Shown here: piece by piece, positions 15,210-27,479 of the stretch
Layout of the letters: every line of letters begins with the position of its first letter
How positions within the stretch are numbered: the first letter of the stretch is position 1
Source: Apus apus
Lineage: Eukaryota > Chordata > Aves > Apodiformes > Apodidae
Length of the DNA stretch: 64,000 nt
NCBI RefSeq assembly: GCF_020740795.1
Contig: NC_067305.1
Location: forward strand, 3,968,001-4,032,000
Reading direction: 5' to 3'
Program-made: the position numbers and the translations under genes
The notes under the pieces: generated by a model
Seen by the model: the letters and a program-made list of their open reading frames with translations, nothing else
What the model was told of the DNA's origin: nothing
The model's database searches: none

Positions 15210-15370
15210 ATCTGTGTGGTGGCTGCCCCATCCCTGGAAGTGTTCAAGGGCTTGTTATGGGGCTTGGAGCAACCTGGTCTAGTGGAAGGTGTCTCTGCCC
15301 AAGCAGGGGGGTTGGGACTGGATGATCTCTAAGGTCCCTTCCAACCCAAACCAGTCTGTGATTCTATGAT
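15210..15370 (+). mobile_element. CR1 LINE fragment, 3' end
   Basis: Sense orientation, running from ggctgccccatccctggaag through gagcaacctggtctagtgga to aggtcccttccaacccaaac and a closing gtgattctatgat tail. Weakly CR1-like sequence (a diverged 'cattcaccaatgacctgatg' phrase near 15,000) suggests that an older, longer copy once extended upstream. Confidence 0.88.
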
Positions 15371-17032
15371 CCGGACAGCCCGAAAGGAACAGTCCCCAGC
15401 CCATGAAATGCATCTGGGCTGGGCCAGAGCTGCCGTGCAGGGCTCCACCACTGCGATGGAGCAGCTTCATTTATTAGCACAGACCTTCTCTAACTGGCTG
15501 CTAGAGTGACCACACCAGAAAGGAGCTTGAAACCAAGTGTGAGGGCTCTGGCAATGTGCTTGTACTGTGCCAGGTCCAGCTGGAGCTGTACCTCTTCAGG
15601 AACAGTCAGTGCCAGGCACTGGATCACCTCTTTCTGAACCAGCTCATGGTTTAAGGGGGGGATTCACCACTTGAAGACAATATCCCTCCACCTGACATCA
15701 AATTATCAACATGCCATACACCCACTGGCCAGCACTGCTGCTGACCACACCGTGAGGGACCTCTTTGGTTGCTGCTCCCCAGCGTGCAGCCAGCAAGGAG
15801 CATCTGGGCAGCTCACTGTGGCAGACAAAACTTGGGGTGCCAGTTTCAGGAACTCCCACATCACCACCAGACCAGCTGAGCAGCTCCCTGGCTCTGGGGC
15901 CCTGCACCTCCTCCAGAGCCAGCCAAACAGGTTCTGCCATGGCGTGGTCCACAGTGCCAGGACCCATCACGCCTCGGGCGCTGGGGACAGCCTGCTGCAT
16001 GTCCTGGTGGATGCTCCTGCATCTGTGCTGGATGGCTGCTCTTGTCATGTTGAGACTTGCTGGTGGTCTCCTTGTGTTGAGCACCAATGGCTTCAACACC
16101 ACAGGCTGGCCTGAGGCCACTGAGCTGGGGGGTTTCTTCTCTCTGCTTGTTCATTCAGTTTTCACATTCTGCTTTGCTTGTTTTACCCACTTGCAAACCA
16201 TGTTCTTGTAATAAGTAGCTCTCTAGGGCAGAAACTGTTTTTCAGCTTGTTCTTTGCTCAGCTTCTGCTGCAACAGGATTGAAATCTCAATCAGTGCAGC
16301 AGTAAAGTGATTAGCAAGCTCTGCACAAGGGGGAATTACATCCTCAGTGGATGTGGTATTCCCAGGTCTGGCCTGCCTCTGTTATCCCAGGGTGAGAGGC
16401 CGTGTTGACTGAACTCCAGGCTGGCTTGCTCCAACTTTTAAACACTGTGGTCCAAATAAATTTTCAGCATTAGCTGGTAATGCTCATCCCTTTCCTGCCA
16501 AGCTGCAGCCTTTAGTGAATTTTTATGACGAAGTTACAGACCCCAGAAAACACAAGCAAGAAGCAGAAATGCTGACTTGGTCTTTGCTAAATGCCAATTA
16601 TCTACAAAGGCACTAAGGGGGAGGGGGAGATGAAAAATAGGGTCATTTTCATGTTTTCTCTGGTTCAAAGTAAACTGTCCCGAGAGCCCCTTGTAGGAAC
16701 ACAGAGCATACAGAGTGACCATTAATATTTATAGGCACGACACTGAGCTGCAGACCTTGGCAACCAGAGCAGCTCCACTTCTGGAATTAGCATAACTCTG
16801 CTTGGCTGGCATCTCAGTACAGAAGAATAAGTAGAAGACACCAAGATTTTCAGGCAGAACTTCAGAAGCAGATGCTGACCTTTGATGGGGAAGCTCCATA
16901 CTTCCCTGAGTTGTTGAGGGAGTAAAACCAACTCTTAAATCCTTAGGGCTGCTGGCCAAACCCAGCACCATGTTCTCTATTCTTCTTTGCTCCTGCACCT
17001 CCTAGACAGTCCCAACACCATGGAGGCTACTC

Positions 17033-17396
17033 TCATAGAACCGTAGGATGGTTTGGGTTGGAAGGGACCTTAAGGATCATCTAGTTCCAACCCCCTTTCT
17101 CAAAGCCCCATCCAACCTGCCCTTGAACACTTGCAGGGATGGGGCTTCCACAACTTCCCTGGACAACCAACCTGTTGCAGTGTCTCACCACCCTCATAGT
17201 GAAGAATTTCTTCCTATTGTCTAACCTATATCTTCCCTCTTCCACTTTAAAGCCATTGCCCCTTGTCCTGTTGCTACCTGCCTTGGTCAGAAGTTCCTCC
17301 CCAGCTTTCCTGTAGCCTCTTCAGATACTGGAAGGCCACTATGAGGTTTCCTTGGAGCCTCCTCTTCTCCAGGCTGAACAACCCCCAAGGCTGCAC
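17033..17396 (-). mobile_element. CR1 LINE fragment, 3' end (~360 bp)
   Basis: On the plus strand it begins tcatagaaccgtaggatggt and gaagggaccttaaggatcat. It continues through caccaccctcatagtgaaga, gccattgccccttgtcctgt and cctcctcttctccaggctga, the full antisense order of the avian CR1 3' end. It is the longest well-preserved CR1 copy in the window. Confidence 0.9.
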
Positions 17397-19334
17397 GCTG
17401 ATACAGACCAGCATGTCTCCACACACACTACTGGAGCAACATGAGTTTAAATACCTGAAGATCTGGCCCAGTAATCTTAAGGCTCAAAATGGTGCTGGAA
17501 TTGTGATGCAGCACCTGCCTTCTCCCACTCTGTGCTTCCTAACTCCCAGTTTCAGTGAAAGAAAGAGCCCTCCAAAAACCAGCTGAGGAGGATCTGGCAA
17601 GGTGTTGAGTCAGAGAGGCTGCATTCAGCCCAGGACTATGTCCTGAGCACAGTGATGACTCCCAAGCCACACACATCTCAGAAATATCTGACGAGGCCAG
17701 GCTGCAATGATAGCTCAGTCACCCCCTGAGCCTTTGGAGAGATGTATCCCCAAAACCTGGGCATTTATCACTCCTGTCACACAAAATGCTTTGGGAGTGG
17801 CTGAGGTTGTCACCACCCAATCATCCTTCATGTGCAAGAACTCGAGGAGAGACGTGACTTCAGGGAGGGCCTGGGAACCCCTTACAATGCACCCAGTCCT
17901 GGCAAGAGGAATAAGAGGTTGGACAAAGGTGCTTGTTCAGCAGCCAGGAGGGCTTTGATGAAAGTCAAGGAGAAAAATGTTAGAAATGCCACTGCCTTTT
18001 TCATGTACTCACAAAAGTCGAGCTGGAGCTTTCAGCAAAAAGCTCTAAATTTAAAAAAAATAGCTAGTGACTGTTTCCTCATGGAAATCAGGACCTGTCA
18101 AAAGAGCTTCACTATGTGCACTCCATCAGCTGAGCCCCTCCAGGTTCTTTCCTACTCTCAAAAACTCAGGCTGTACAGTTCAGGAAAATAAACACTGGAA
18201 ACAATAACAAATAGAAATGCTCCTGCCATTGAAAACAAGGGGAAGAGGAGGAGCTGAGCCAAGTTAATCAGAGAACTGAAATGAGATGTTGGAGAAAGGG
18301 GCTGTGGGTGACTTGGAGTTTGCAGTTAGCTGAGCGATGCGAAGTCTCCTGTGTCTGGCTGAGCTCTGAAAGGAAATGCTTTATTAAATCTTCTTTTTGT
18401 GAGATTTCAAACTGCCTCTGGACTGGAAAGTAGGACCATTCCACTATATGGCTTCTAATCAGGAACTGAAGTTTTTTAGTGCAGGTTTTTGTGCAGAGGA
18501 AACTCTGATCAGCATAGACACATAACTCAGAAGGCTCAGGATTCAGAACCTTTGCTCTGCTGTGCACCCCTTCTACCCAGTATCCTTAAAAATGCTTTCC
18601 AGGGTGAATCATGCTGGCAGCAACAACCAGGCATTAGGACAGACAGCACAGGTGGGCATAAATTCTATCTTACAACTATCCCATGGCCAGTGGGTCTCAG
18701 GTCCATTGTCTCAGCTTTCATTCCCACTGGAACCTAAGACTTGCCCTGGCTGATCTCTTTTGCACTGGCCATCCTGGAAGTCTCTAGTCTCACCCACAAT
18801 TTGGGCACATTTTGGGAAGCTGCAGCCTCTTGCCATCTCTGTCCAGCACTCGTTGTGCTTTGCTGGAAGCTGGCAGCTCAAGGCTCTTCCCTGTCAAAGC
18901 AGGACTGCACCACCCCCAAAAACCTGCAGAAAGTATCTACTAAAAAGAAATTGAGAGAGCCAGGCACAACAAGAGAGAACTGAGGGTGAGAAGCTTCCAG
19001 AGCACTCCCCCATGTCACACAATCTCCCTTGTCCTTTTCCATGTCTTGTCTCTCCATCTATGCTTGGCTACGTAGTAGTCGGGAAAGTGAGACCTGATCA
19101 GAGACAGACCAGGAAGCATCAACCAGATCTCCTCCTCTTACCCCCTTATTTCACAGCACAGCATATCTGGAGCTCAAGAGCCTTGAATCTCAATCTGCCT
19201 GCTGGAGGTTGCAGGGTTTGAGTTCCTGGTCTGCTTTCTGCAAACCCCAACTGGAAAGTGTCCCAAAGTGGTGAGGTACTCAGAGCGTTCCCTTCCCTGG
19301 CACCGCCCGCGCTGCCCACGAGCTCCTCACCCAC

Positions 19335-19594
19335 CTTCTGTTGCTGACAAGAAGCAGGACAGAGCCATTCTGGATATTGGCTTCTTTGAGAGTCTCGTGC
19401 TCCTCAAGCTGCCTGGAGTTGTAATAAAATGTCTTCTTCCAGGAAGTGACACCCTCCCGTACCAAGTGAGCCCGTAGGTCCATCACCGTGTCTCTGGGCT
19501 TGACCGTCAGGGACATCATCAGGTCCTCATCAGCCAAGTGCACCTTAATGTGGTACCTCTTCCAACGAGACAGGCTCCTTCGCAGGGTGTCCAT
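19335..19594 (-). CDS. TINCR: Ubiquitin-like protein, TINCR ortholog (coding exon)
   Basis: The minus-strand frame starts at ATG 19,594 and reads MDTLRRSLSRWKRYHIKVHL, then a complete beta-grasp ubiquitin-like fold with landmarks LTVKPRDTVMDLRAHL, SWKKTFYYNSRQLEEHETL and NGSVLLLVSNR. I recall human TINCR as encoding a closely similar 87-residue protein with the same SRWKRYHIKVHLAD opening. There is no C-terminal Gly-Gly, so it should not be conjugated like ubiquitin. In mammals the product is linked to keratinocyte proliferation and epidermal differentiation. The exon encodes 86 full codons plus AG, then a good donor (AG/GTGGGT). One or a few residues would come from a downstream exon below 19,335, which I could not locate. 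Without splicing the frame runs to a stop at 19,280 (104 aa). The upstream promoter is not evident. Confidence 0.82.
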
Positions 19595-21351
19595 CCTCTC
19601 CGGCTCCCCAGGGCCAGTGTGGCAGAGAGGAACATCCAGCTGGGAGGTAGGTAAAGCAGGGATGTGGCTCTGAAGAGGCTGCTTCCAACAACTTCAAATG
19701 TCCTGCCAAACCTGTTCCTCCCAGTTGCCTCGCTGCATGCTTCACATTCCAGGGAAGAGCTCACCTGGCTCCAAGAGCCTGCTGGCTGGGAAACATCTCC
19801 ATGAATCATTTCCACACACCCCTAAATCCCAGAATAATTATAATGTCTTCACAAAGTGCACTTCATTCCAGTGCCTCTCAGAGGACTTGAAAGCTGGATC
19901 TCCACGGCCATTAGAAACGTGGGTGCATGTGAGAAATGAATGGGTTTGGTAACCTCATGTCTCCTGCTCTAAAAAGCTGCCAGCTGTGGGGTAGATCAGC
20001 TTGACAAAGCAGGACGTTTTAATAAAGGAGGGAAAAATACCCTGCCTAGTGAGCAATTCCTCATGAGGGAGAGCCAGAGCATCCTGAAGGAGACACGGAG
20101 CCTGGCTGGTGGGAACACCCCTGGTCAGTGCAGTGTCCCCCTAGGAGATCTTTACAGTTCCTGCAGGCAGGCTGGCTGGGACCCTCCAGGGGGGATAAGT
20201 CTCATTCATTGCTCATCATATCTCTAATATTGACTCACACGTGCTCCTCACTGGTTCATCATCTTGATTTCCTTTCAGATCCCTGCCTAATTGAAGGGCT
20301 GGTCCCATCCTGCTCTAGCACGTGAGCAGGGACAGCATCATGGGGCTGCAGGGACACCATGGAGCAGGTGACAACTGAGGCCTCAGAACACCAAGAGGAA
20401 CAAGCAATACTTTGCTAGATACAAGGATACCTCTGAAAGGAAGGAGCAATGCCAGCCACAGGAGCTGGCTGGAATAGAGTGATCCTGCAAGGCAGACTCT
20501 GGCAGCCACAAGATGATACTTCACAGCAAACAACATCAAGATAAGGAAAGAATTTTTTTTTTTCTGAAAAAGATCAAGTCAGCCTCTTATCTTATAGATA
20601 ATTTCTTGCAGCCCATATTACAGGAATTAATTCCCTTGTCCATTCTTCTCAACACAGGCCAGTATTTTCAGATCAAAGTACTGCAAGATTGTTGGCTGCA
20701 GAGTCTGCTTTGCAGTAAAAAGGGGCTGCTCTTGCCCATTAGGTAGCAAAGCAAAGTCACATTTTCAGATATGGCAGCAGTCAGCTCCCATCAAGAGCAA
20801 GAGAGGTGTCCCCTCTCCTGTTGAGAAACAAGGAGGTTTCCACCCTGTCTTCACACCTCCCCTTTTCCCTCCCCAGCATGTTACATCCCTGCCAAGACCA
20901 GCAGCAAATACCTCCAGTGACACTACAGGCAGTGGAGCTTTCCCTGTGTGCTTGAGAAGAACTGAAGCTTTTGCTAGCAAGATTTTCTTTCCAGAACTGG
21001 TCACTGCAAAGGTATGATTGTTTTGGTGGGGACTGGGAGTTTTGGGTGCTCACTCTGCCATTGAGTTGCTGCAAAGGCTTGAGGTGAGTCACGTCGTGCC
21101 TTGGTGTTTCTGTTTGCTCATCTCGTGACTGCTGGATGGTGGAACACGTGTGCATTGAGCACCTTGTGGGAAACAGGAACAGCTTGTAGCACAGTCATGG
21201 TCTGGAAGCACTTAAAAATGCCTGGATCTATGATATGTCAATAATCTTCTTGAGGACAGGACACCACCAGCCCTGTTAAGAGTCTAAGGAGAAGCTGAGG
21301 CACAGAGCAGTGCAGAGCTGTTCTAACAAAAATTGTCAAAGGTTAAGCTCT

Positions 21352-21466
21352 TGTGGGGCTCTGAGCAACCTGGTCTAGTGGGAGGTGTCTCTGCCCAAGC
21401 TGGGGGGTTGGAACTGGATGATCTTTAAGGTCCCTTCCAACCCAAACCATTCTGTGACTCCATGAT
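21352..21466 (+). mobile_element. CR1 LINE fragment, extreme 3' end
   Basis: Sense orientation: tgagcaacctggtctagtgg, gaggtgtctctgcccaagct, ctggatgatctttaaggtcc and a tail ccattctgtgactccatgat. Only the last ~115 bp of the element is present. Confidence 0.9.
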
Positions 21467-24400
21467 CTCCAGGCATCTCAGTGAGAGGCCTCATTCCCAG
21501 AGACCTGCAGAAGCTTACAAGGCTGGTGTATCCTTCTCCATTGGGGTGACATTCACGTGGGGAGCTAAAACTCATCCCTGGTGTAAAGCCAGAGTCTCAG
21601 GGGTGATGGAAGGGTCTGATCCAATTCCCACTGCCACCCAAGGGCAGGCTCTCATTGCCTGCAGCCAGAGCTGGACCAGGCACACCGAGGTCTGATGGCT
21701 CCAGCCAGCAGAATTTGCCCAGCGAGTGCCAAGGGAAGCATAAGGCACCTTCCTTGCAGCAGAGCCCATCTGGTGGCAGCCAGTCCATCAGCTCCATCCC
21801 TCCGGCATAAGTGACAGCCTGACAGCTGCCAAATACCTCCCTCAGACACCTTTCAGACAGCTCCTGTTTATTTTTAGGACAGCTCTTTCCAGTCAGGGCT
21901 CAGATGCGAATCCTTACGTAGAAAGGGGGGATGGTGGCAGAGAGAAAACACACAGCTAGTATTTTTATTTCTTCCCCTATGATGTGGTTGCAAACTTTTC
22001 TCATGTACCCCCATCTGCCCATGCTGGGAACCTTCATTTTATGAAAAGATACTATATTTTAGCCTATGAAAGCCAGGATAAAGAGAAGCACAGCAGTGAA
22101 GTCAGCTTATAAAATATTGAAGCAGTGAAACCCTCACTGGAACACGTGAATGTCTAATGCCATTTCCAATTAATTTTGAATTTTTCATTAAACCATTATT
22201 AAAAGCAAGAGGACAGCAGAAATAAGGGAAATTGACTTGGGCAGTATATTAAGTACCTTAGTTTTGCTGGAGGATGTTTTATTATCTGTCCAAGGCAATT
22301 ATTTCACCAGCTCCTGGTGGTTTGTGGGCTAAACAGAGGTACAGGATAAAGTTCTAGATGGTCTTTCCTCAGAGTTATTTTAATCTTTATCCTCTACCTG
22401 GACCTTGCAGCCTGTGTGGGTGATGGCTCTGGCACATCGTATCTGGAGGACAGGACATGGAGTCAAGAGTTCTGAGAATCTGTTAAGAGTGTGTCACTCT
22501 GGCATTATTTATAAATCAAATAAGAACTTCCTGACTTAAGCTTTTCCCATGTTGAGGGCAAACAGGAGAACATTCACAGAAGCATAATTAGGAAAGCAAT
22601 TTAAAACCCAAGGTGGACTATGATTTTTTTAGTAAGAGAAGAAGTAAATCATTTCTAAAATGTTGTCTCCTCTCCTGTTCTCCAAACTTCCTCACTCCAT
22701 TGACCAGAACAAAAGAGAAACACCTGCCTAAATCAGGTGCTTCATTAAGATGCCTCAAGCTGGTTGATCCTGGGCCCTAGAATGTCTTCCTATAATGCCA
22801 GAACAGAGACACTAATTTCTTAGCTTTTTGGTTGTTTGTTTTGGGTTTGTTTTTTGACAATGTCTGTGTCTTGCTGTGCTGCTTGCCTTGCAGACAACAA
22901 CAGGGCAGAAGTGGGATGTTGCTCTATAAAGAAATAGAGGTGTCTTTATTTCCTGGTAGCAATCATGGGGAAATGGCAACATCTGGGGAAAATCTGACCC
23001 TGGTTCCCCTGGCAGAGGCTATAAGTCTTTGAGGAAATCATTCTGGCCAGGTAGGTAAGATACTTTGCTGTTTCCTGAAGCTCCATGATCCCAGGATTTG
23101 AGGTCAGTAGGGTTGAATTATAAAGATTTTCCTTTGATACTTGTTTGGGGTGAATTTGTGTTTGAGAGTGGATGGGTAGCAAGGGATGATGCATGAGAAA
23201 TTACTGCCCTTGTCAGGTTGACCGTGCAGCTCTACTCTATGGTTGTCCTCTTGCTCTGTTAACTGGCAGTGCAGAGGGAAGGCTGAAGTGGTGTGAGACC
23301 CACCCTGGGTGCTGGGGAGCAGGGGGCTGGGAAAAGGTCACCCCCAGGGTGGTGATGCAGGACAAATCCTGAGGCTTGACAGTGATAACTGAAGGTTAGA
23401 AGTCCTCAGGCCAGTGTGTAGCCTGCCACCTAATTCTTTCAGTGCCCCAAAATCTCAGGTGATGGGGCAGCTTAAGGTGCTAGTATTTATATCCCTGAAG
23501 TAGCCAGAGGCCCCAGCTAGAGCTGTGCCACCAGGTGCCAAGTGCTTTACAGAGAAGTAAGATGAGTAAGGCCTTTCCTACCACCCAGTGCTTTCCTCCT
23601 CCCAAAATGTGCTCGGTTATAAAGTGACTGGCCTTGCTTTCTGTGTCAAGTTACATTTACAGCAAACGAGCAAAAAGCTAGGAAATTATTAATAAATACT
23701 TTGAAAAATGGGTAATTAAATGCAACAGCTTTAGAGAGTCCAGTGGGTGAGCACAAAATATGTAAGTCCAAGTGATAAGGCTTCTGATAACTGCTTATCT
23801 GCAGCACACTGCTCACATCTGCAAGGGTGCTCAGGAATTCTATTAACTTCTTGCACACCAGGAACAGAGAGAGCCTTTCTGTGATGCAGGAGCACTTCTC
23901 CTGGAGATTTGGGCAAAATCCACTTTGTTTAGACCACTTAAAATCCAGAAAAGTTGGAAGGTGCTTATGTTAACATCAACAGAGTGTGAGCCATGAGGGG
24001 AAGTGACAGTCTCTGCACTGATCCTGTGCTGTCCTCTGCCTGTCAGGCTAAGGGTCCTGTGCTCCCAGGCCAAATGGCCTCTCTGTTCCACTCAATTCCC
24101 AGCCACCAACTCCCATCCTTGCCTGGCACAAGGGAAAATGTCCCTGTCACCCTGCCCTGTTGCAGACAATCAGGAGCTCTCCATCTGGCAGCATAACAAG
24201 TGGGTGGTTTTTTTTTTAAATAAAAAGTCTCAAAAATGTCCTCCTTTCATTATTTTTGGTACAAATGAGGATTTTTTTTTCTGCTAATGCAGCTGAAGCT
24301 ACCAAGACAGATCCCATTGCAGTATCAGAATAGGACTCCAAAAGATCCTACAACTTCCCTGGCTCACTGCCCAGCATCAATACTGCATTACTGGGAGCTG

Positions 24401-26473
24401 ATGGATTCTGTTTGGCATGGGATTGAACTTAAAACAGGCTGCAGGAAAAAATAAAAGTAGAAGCTATATATATTCAGCCTTGAAGGAACCAACCTGTCTG
24501 TCTTTGGAACACAAACCAACCTGCAAGTTTTCTGAGCACAAGTTGGATGTGAGTTGGTGACATTTTCTAGTGTAAAGGGAAATGTGAAGGGGAAAAAAAC
24601 CCCACATGTTAAATGAACCACTCAAGTGAAGACAATGGAAAAGCTGAAAAATGGGTATGGGGGTAAGCATTTTGCAGTGGTTGTTATTTCTCACTGCAGT
24701 TCTTTCTAACTTCCCAGATGGGAGATTCATGACCCTAGGAAGAAGTTTGTATCCTCTGGGGTTTGGCCTCGGGCAGCCCATGACTCACTGGCCTGCTGGG
24801 TTTGGCAGGAAGCTGAGAAACAAGCAAGACAGCAAAATGTCTTGGGGAAACAGCAAAACGAGAGAAATTAATTAATTGCTAGAAGAGTGGAAAAAAAAAA
24901 CACAAACAAAAAAACAAACCAAACTTCTGTGCACAAAGGAGGGCTAGAGAGAGAGAGACCAAGTGCTGATGCCACTGAGGGCTCCAGAGGAGCTGGCATC
25001 CCAAGGCAGGCAGCTCCGTTCCTTTGCAGGTGAAACAAATTCAGGATGCCTCAGTCTTCAAAGCTGGGGTAGGAGGAAATAGAAGATTTGAAGCTCTACC
25101 AGCCACTCCATCAGCAGCGAGATGGTTTCCCGGGGGCACAAGGAAGAAGGAGGATTTGTGGATCTACATTGCCATCTAATGGCGAAGAAAAGCTTCGAGC
25201 TTTCACTGTGGACCAGAAATGGGCTATAAAAGCCAAGCACCTGATGATGGTTATGGGTGATTGTCCTTTGGTCTGAAGGCAAATCCTTCTCTGCGACAGA
25301 ATGGCTCTCACCAGTGAAGGAAATACAGCCAGCCCGGGGGGAGGAGTAGCCACACTCTTGGCTGAGAGATTCCTCCTCCTCTGGCATCCTCTCCTCTCCA
25401 CTAGCCAGGAAGGTTACCATGAATAAAGGGTGGGATTTGCTTTCTTCTGGTGTACCAGAGATGGGCAGTGAGACAGGCTTCCCAAACAGGTGCATAGTTC
25501 AGGTGCTGAGGGAGTTCTGCCACCCTATTTAAAACAGTGTCAAATCCAGCATCTCAGGTGTTCAAAACCCTGCTGGGAAATGCAGATAACCAGGAATATT
25601 GAAGAAAAGAGGTAAATTCCTCTTGGATCTGGGCATTTTGGTCACATCTAGCCCAGCACTTGCCTGCATCTGTGGAAAGGAATGGATTCTGAATGACAAA
25701 CTATCAGAAAGAGGGTATTGCAGATGTTACCTTTCCCACTGAGAGGCAGATCTGCAGGAGAACCAACAGAGATCCAGTAAGATTTGAGGGTTTAGGGATT
25801 TTGCCATTTAAAAGGAAAATTCAGGAGGAGACAAATTTGATGTTCATTCTAGTGCCACCTTTGCTACAGTGTCCGTGACACGTATGTAGTTTCTGAAACA
25901 GAAGCACACGAGAGAGTGACTTAGGAGATAAATTAAGAAACTGAAAGAAATTTGGGAAGGGGATTGTCAACAGCTTCTTTGTTCTGCTTTGAAATGTTTC
26001 TAGCCTGGACACGTGCAGCTTTGCATGGGAGGAGGAGCTGGAGCTTGGTCAATGTGAAGGAGAGGAGGGTGATGATCTGTGGCCAGGAGTTTAGAACAGA
26101 GCAAGGAGCTGGGGCAGAAAATGGGGGGATGAAGTGTCTGCTTTTCCCAGGGAGTGAAATGGGACGTGGTGTGGGTCCCAGCTAATGTCTGCGTGATGAA
26201 AAAGGAGTAGTGATTGAGATGATAGAGAACTTTGAGACATGCTAGACTTCAGGCCCCAGGTCTGATCCCTCTGAAATGCCTGCTGGGACACGCTTCCCGT
26301 GCAGCCTGCTGCCAAAGAAATGAGCGCACCCTCCAACAATCCCACTTCATTTCCTTCTGGTAACCTCTCGTATTTACACACCCAACCTTGCCAAGCCTTG
26401 CTGGGCCCAAACAATCCCTCTGACAAAAAGGGAGAAACAAAGGAACTCCTTATAGCAACCTCTTGCCTGCCTG

Positions 26474-26500
26474 GAAAAAAAAAAAAAAAAAAAAAGAAAA
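26474..26500. repeat. Poly(A) tract
   Basis: An almost pure run of about 26 adenines. No target-site duplication or processed gene copy is seen next to it. Confidence 0.9.
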
Positions 26501-27479
26501 AAGGAATGGTTTGGAGGGCTCTTCTTTCTTGGTACTTCACTGTTCTCCAAGCTAATGAAAGCCAGAGGTGGGAGGAGTGACAGGATTATCATTACTGAGA
26601 GATCAGAGTCAATTTTTCAGGTACTTCTCTTCAGTTTGTGAAGTAGGGAGGGGAAGAAGGGAATGTACTTGGTTGAAGGACGGTGCAGGGTGACATGTTC
26701 CTTGATGTTCCTTTCTAAATGTGGCTCTGAGTCACGCTATGGAGTTGATTAGAAAAATTATCTTCCCGCAATAGAAATACAAAGGCAAAAGATTCTTCTT
26801 GTTCAGTGTTCACTTCCCCAGCTTCCATTCTGAGCCTGCCGGAGCCTGTGGCAGGAGAAGGGCTGGTGAGCTGGCTGGAAAGACACCTCTGCTCATCTCA
26901 ATCATCAGAAATCACGAAGAGGCTGCAGAAGCAGCCATGGAAACAGCTGGAAACCCACACCTGAGGCTTCATGCAGCTGCAGTCCTGGGGAGAGGCACAC
27001 ACGGCCCTGTGTTTGCCTCCATCACACAGGTTCCCACGTGCCAGGCCAGATGAGGCTAATGCAGTCCTCCTTCCCCCATCTGGTGGGTCTCCAGAGCTGC
27101 ACCCCAAGACCTGCTCCTTCTGAAAAAGAACTGTAAACAGGGCAGTGGCACATCCACCCCTTGTGGTGTGTGGAACCACAGGGGTTTGGTCTGGTCTGGA
27201 AGCAGGATGCCAGTGATGTCCTCATTGAGGGAAGACCCAAAAGAAGCCATAAAGAGCAGCCAACTGGTTGGAACTCCCAGGAGCAGCTTGGGAGCTGGAC
27301 CACCAGCTTGCAGGCAGCAGCAGAAAGATCTGAAAGGTGTACGTTGCCCTGAAGAAAGCTAACGGAGATTGCCATGGTTCTGGGGCACGTGGGGTCCTGG
27401 TAGCCACCAGACCAAGAGGATCTGCAGATTCCTGGTGGCTCCTGGGACCCCAGATGTCTCCTTGGATGCTTCATGGCTG

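Larger units (their letters stand above)
1..19334. other. Gene-poor intergenic stretch with CR1 relics
   Basis: No open frame here has the codon pattern, splice context or similarity of a recognisable protein. The stretch is ordinary AT/GC-balanced sequence with several truncated CR1 LINE ends, listed separately at 1641, 4117, 8218, 15210 and 17033. The 3' part of the minus-strand TINCR-like gene should lie within the last few kilobases before 19,335, but I could not place its further exons. A segment at 15,670-16,210 is open in several frames and is treated under findings. Regulatory elements cannot be excluded. Confidence 0.6.
19595..27450. other. Intergenic stretch without recognisable genes
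   Basis: Contains the likely 5' flank of the TINCR-like exon and one CR1 end at 21,352. It also holds simple A-rich tracts (24,889-24,925 and 26,474-26,500). Open frames up to about 150 codons occur on both strands (for example 25,058-25,495 and 27,022-27,474, minus), but they show no domain, low-complexity signature or splice support. I see no gene in it. Confidence 0.5.

Noticed and set aside
25058-25495. 145-codon open frame on the minus strand
   Set aside because: No recognisable domain, no clear splice sites at its edges, and its composition is like random intergenic sequence.
27022-27474. 150-codon open frame on the minus strand upstream of the 28-kb CpG island
   Set aside because: Cysteine/serine-rich random-looking translation. 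The plus strand is equally open, and there is no similarity to any known family.
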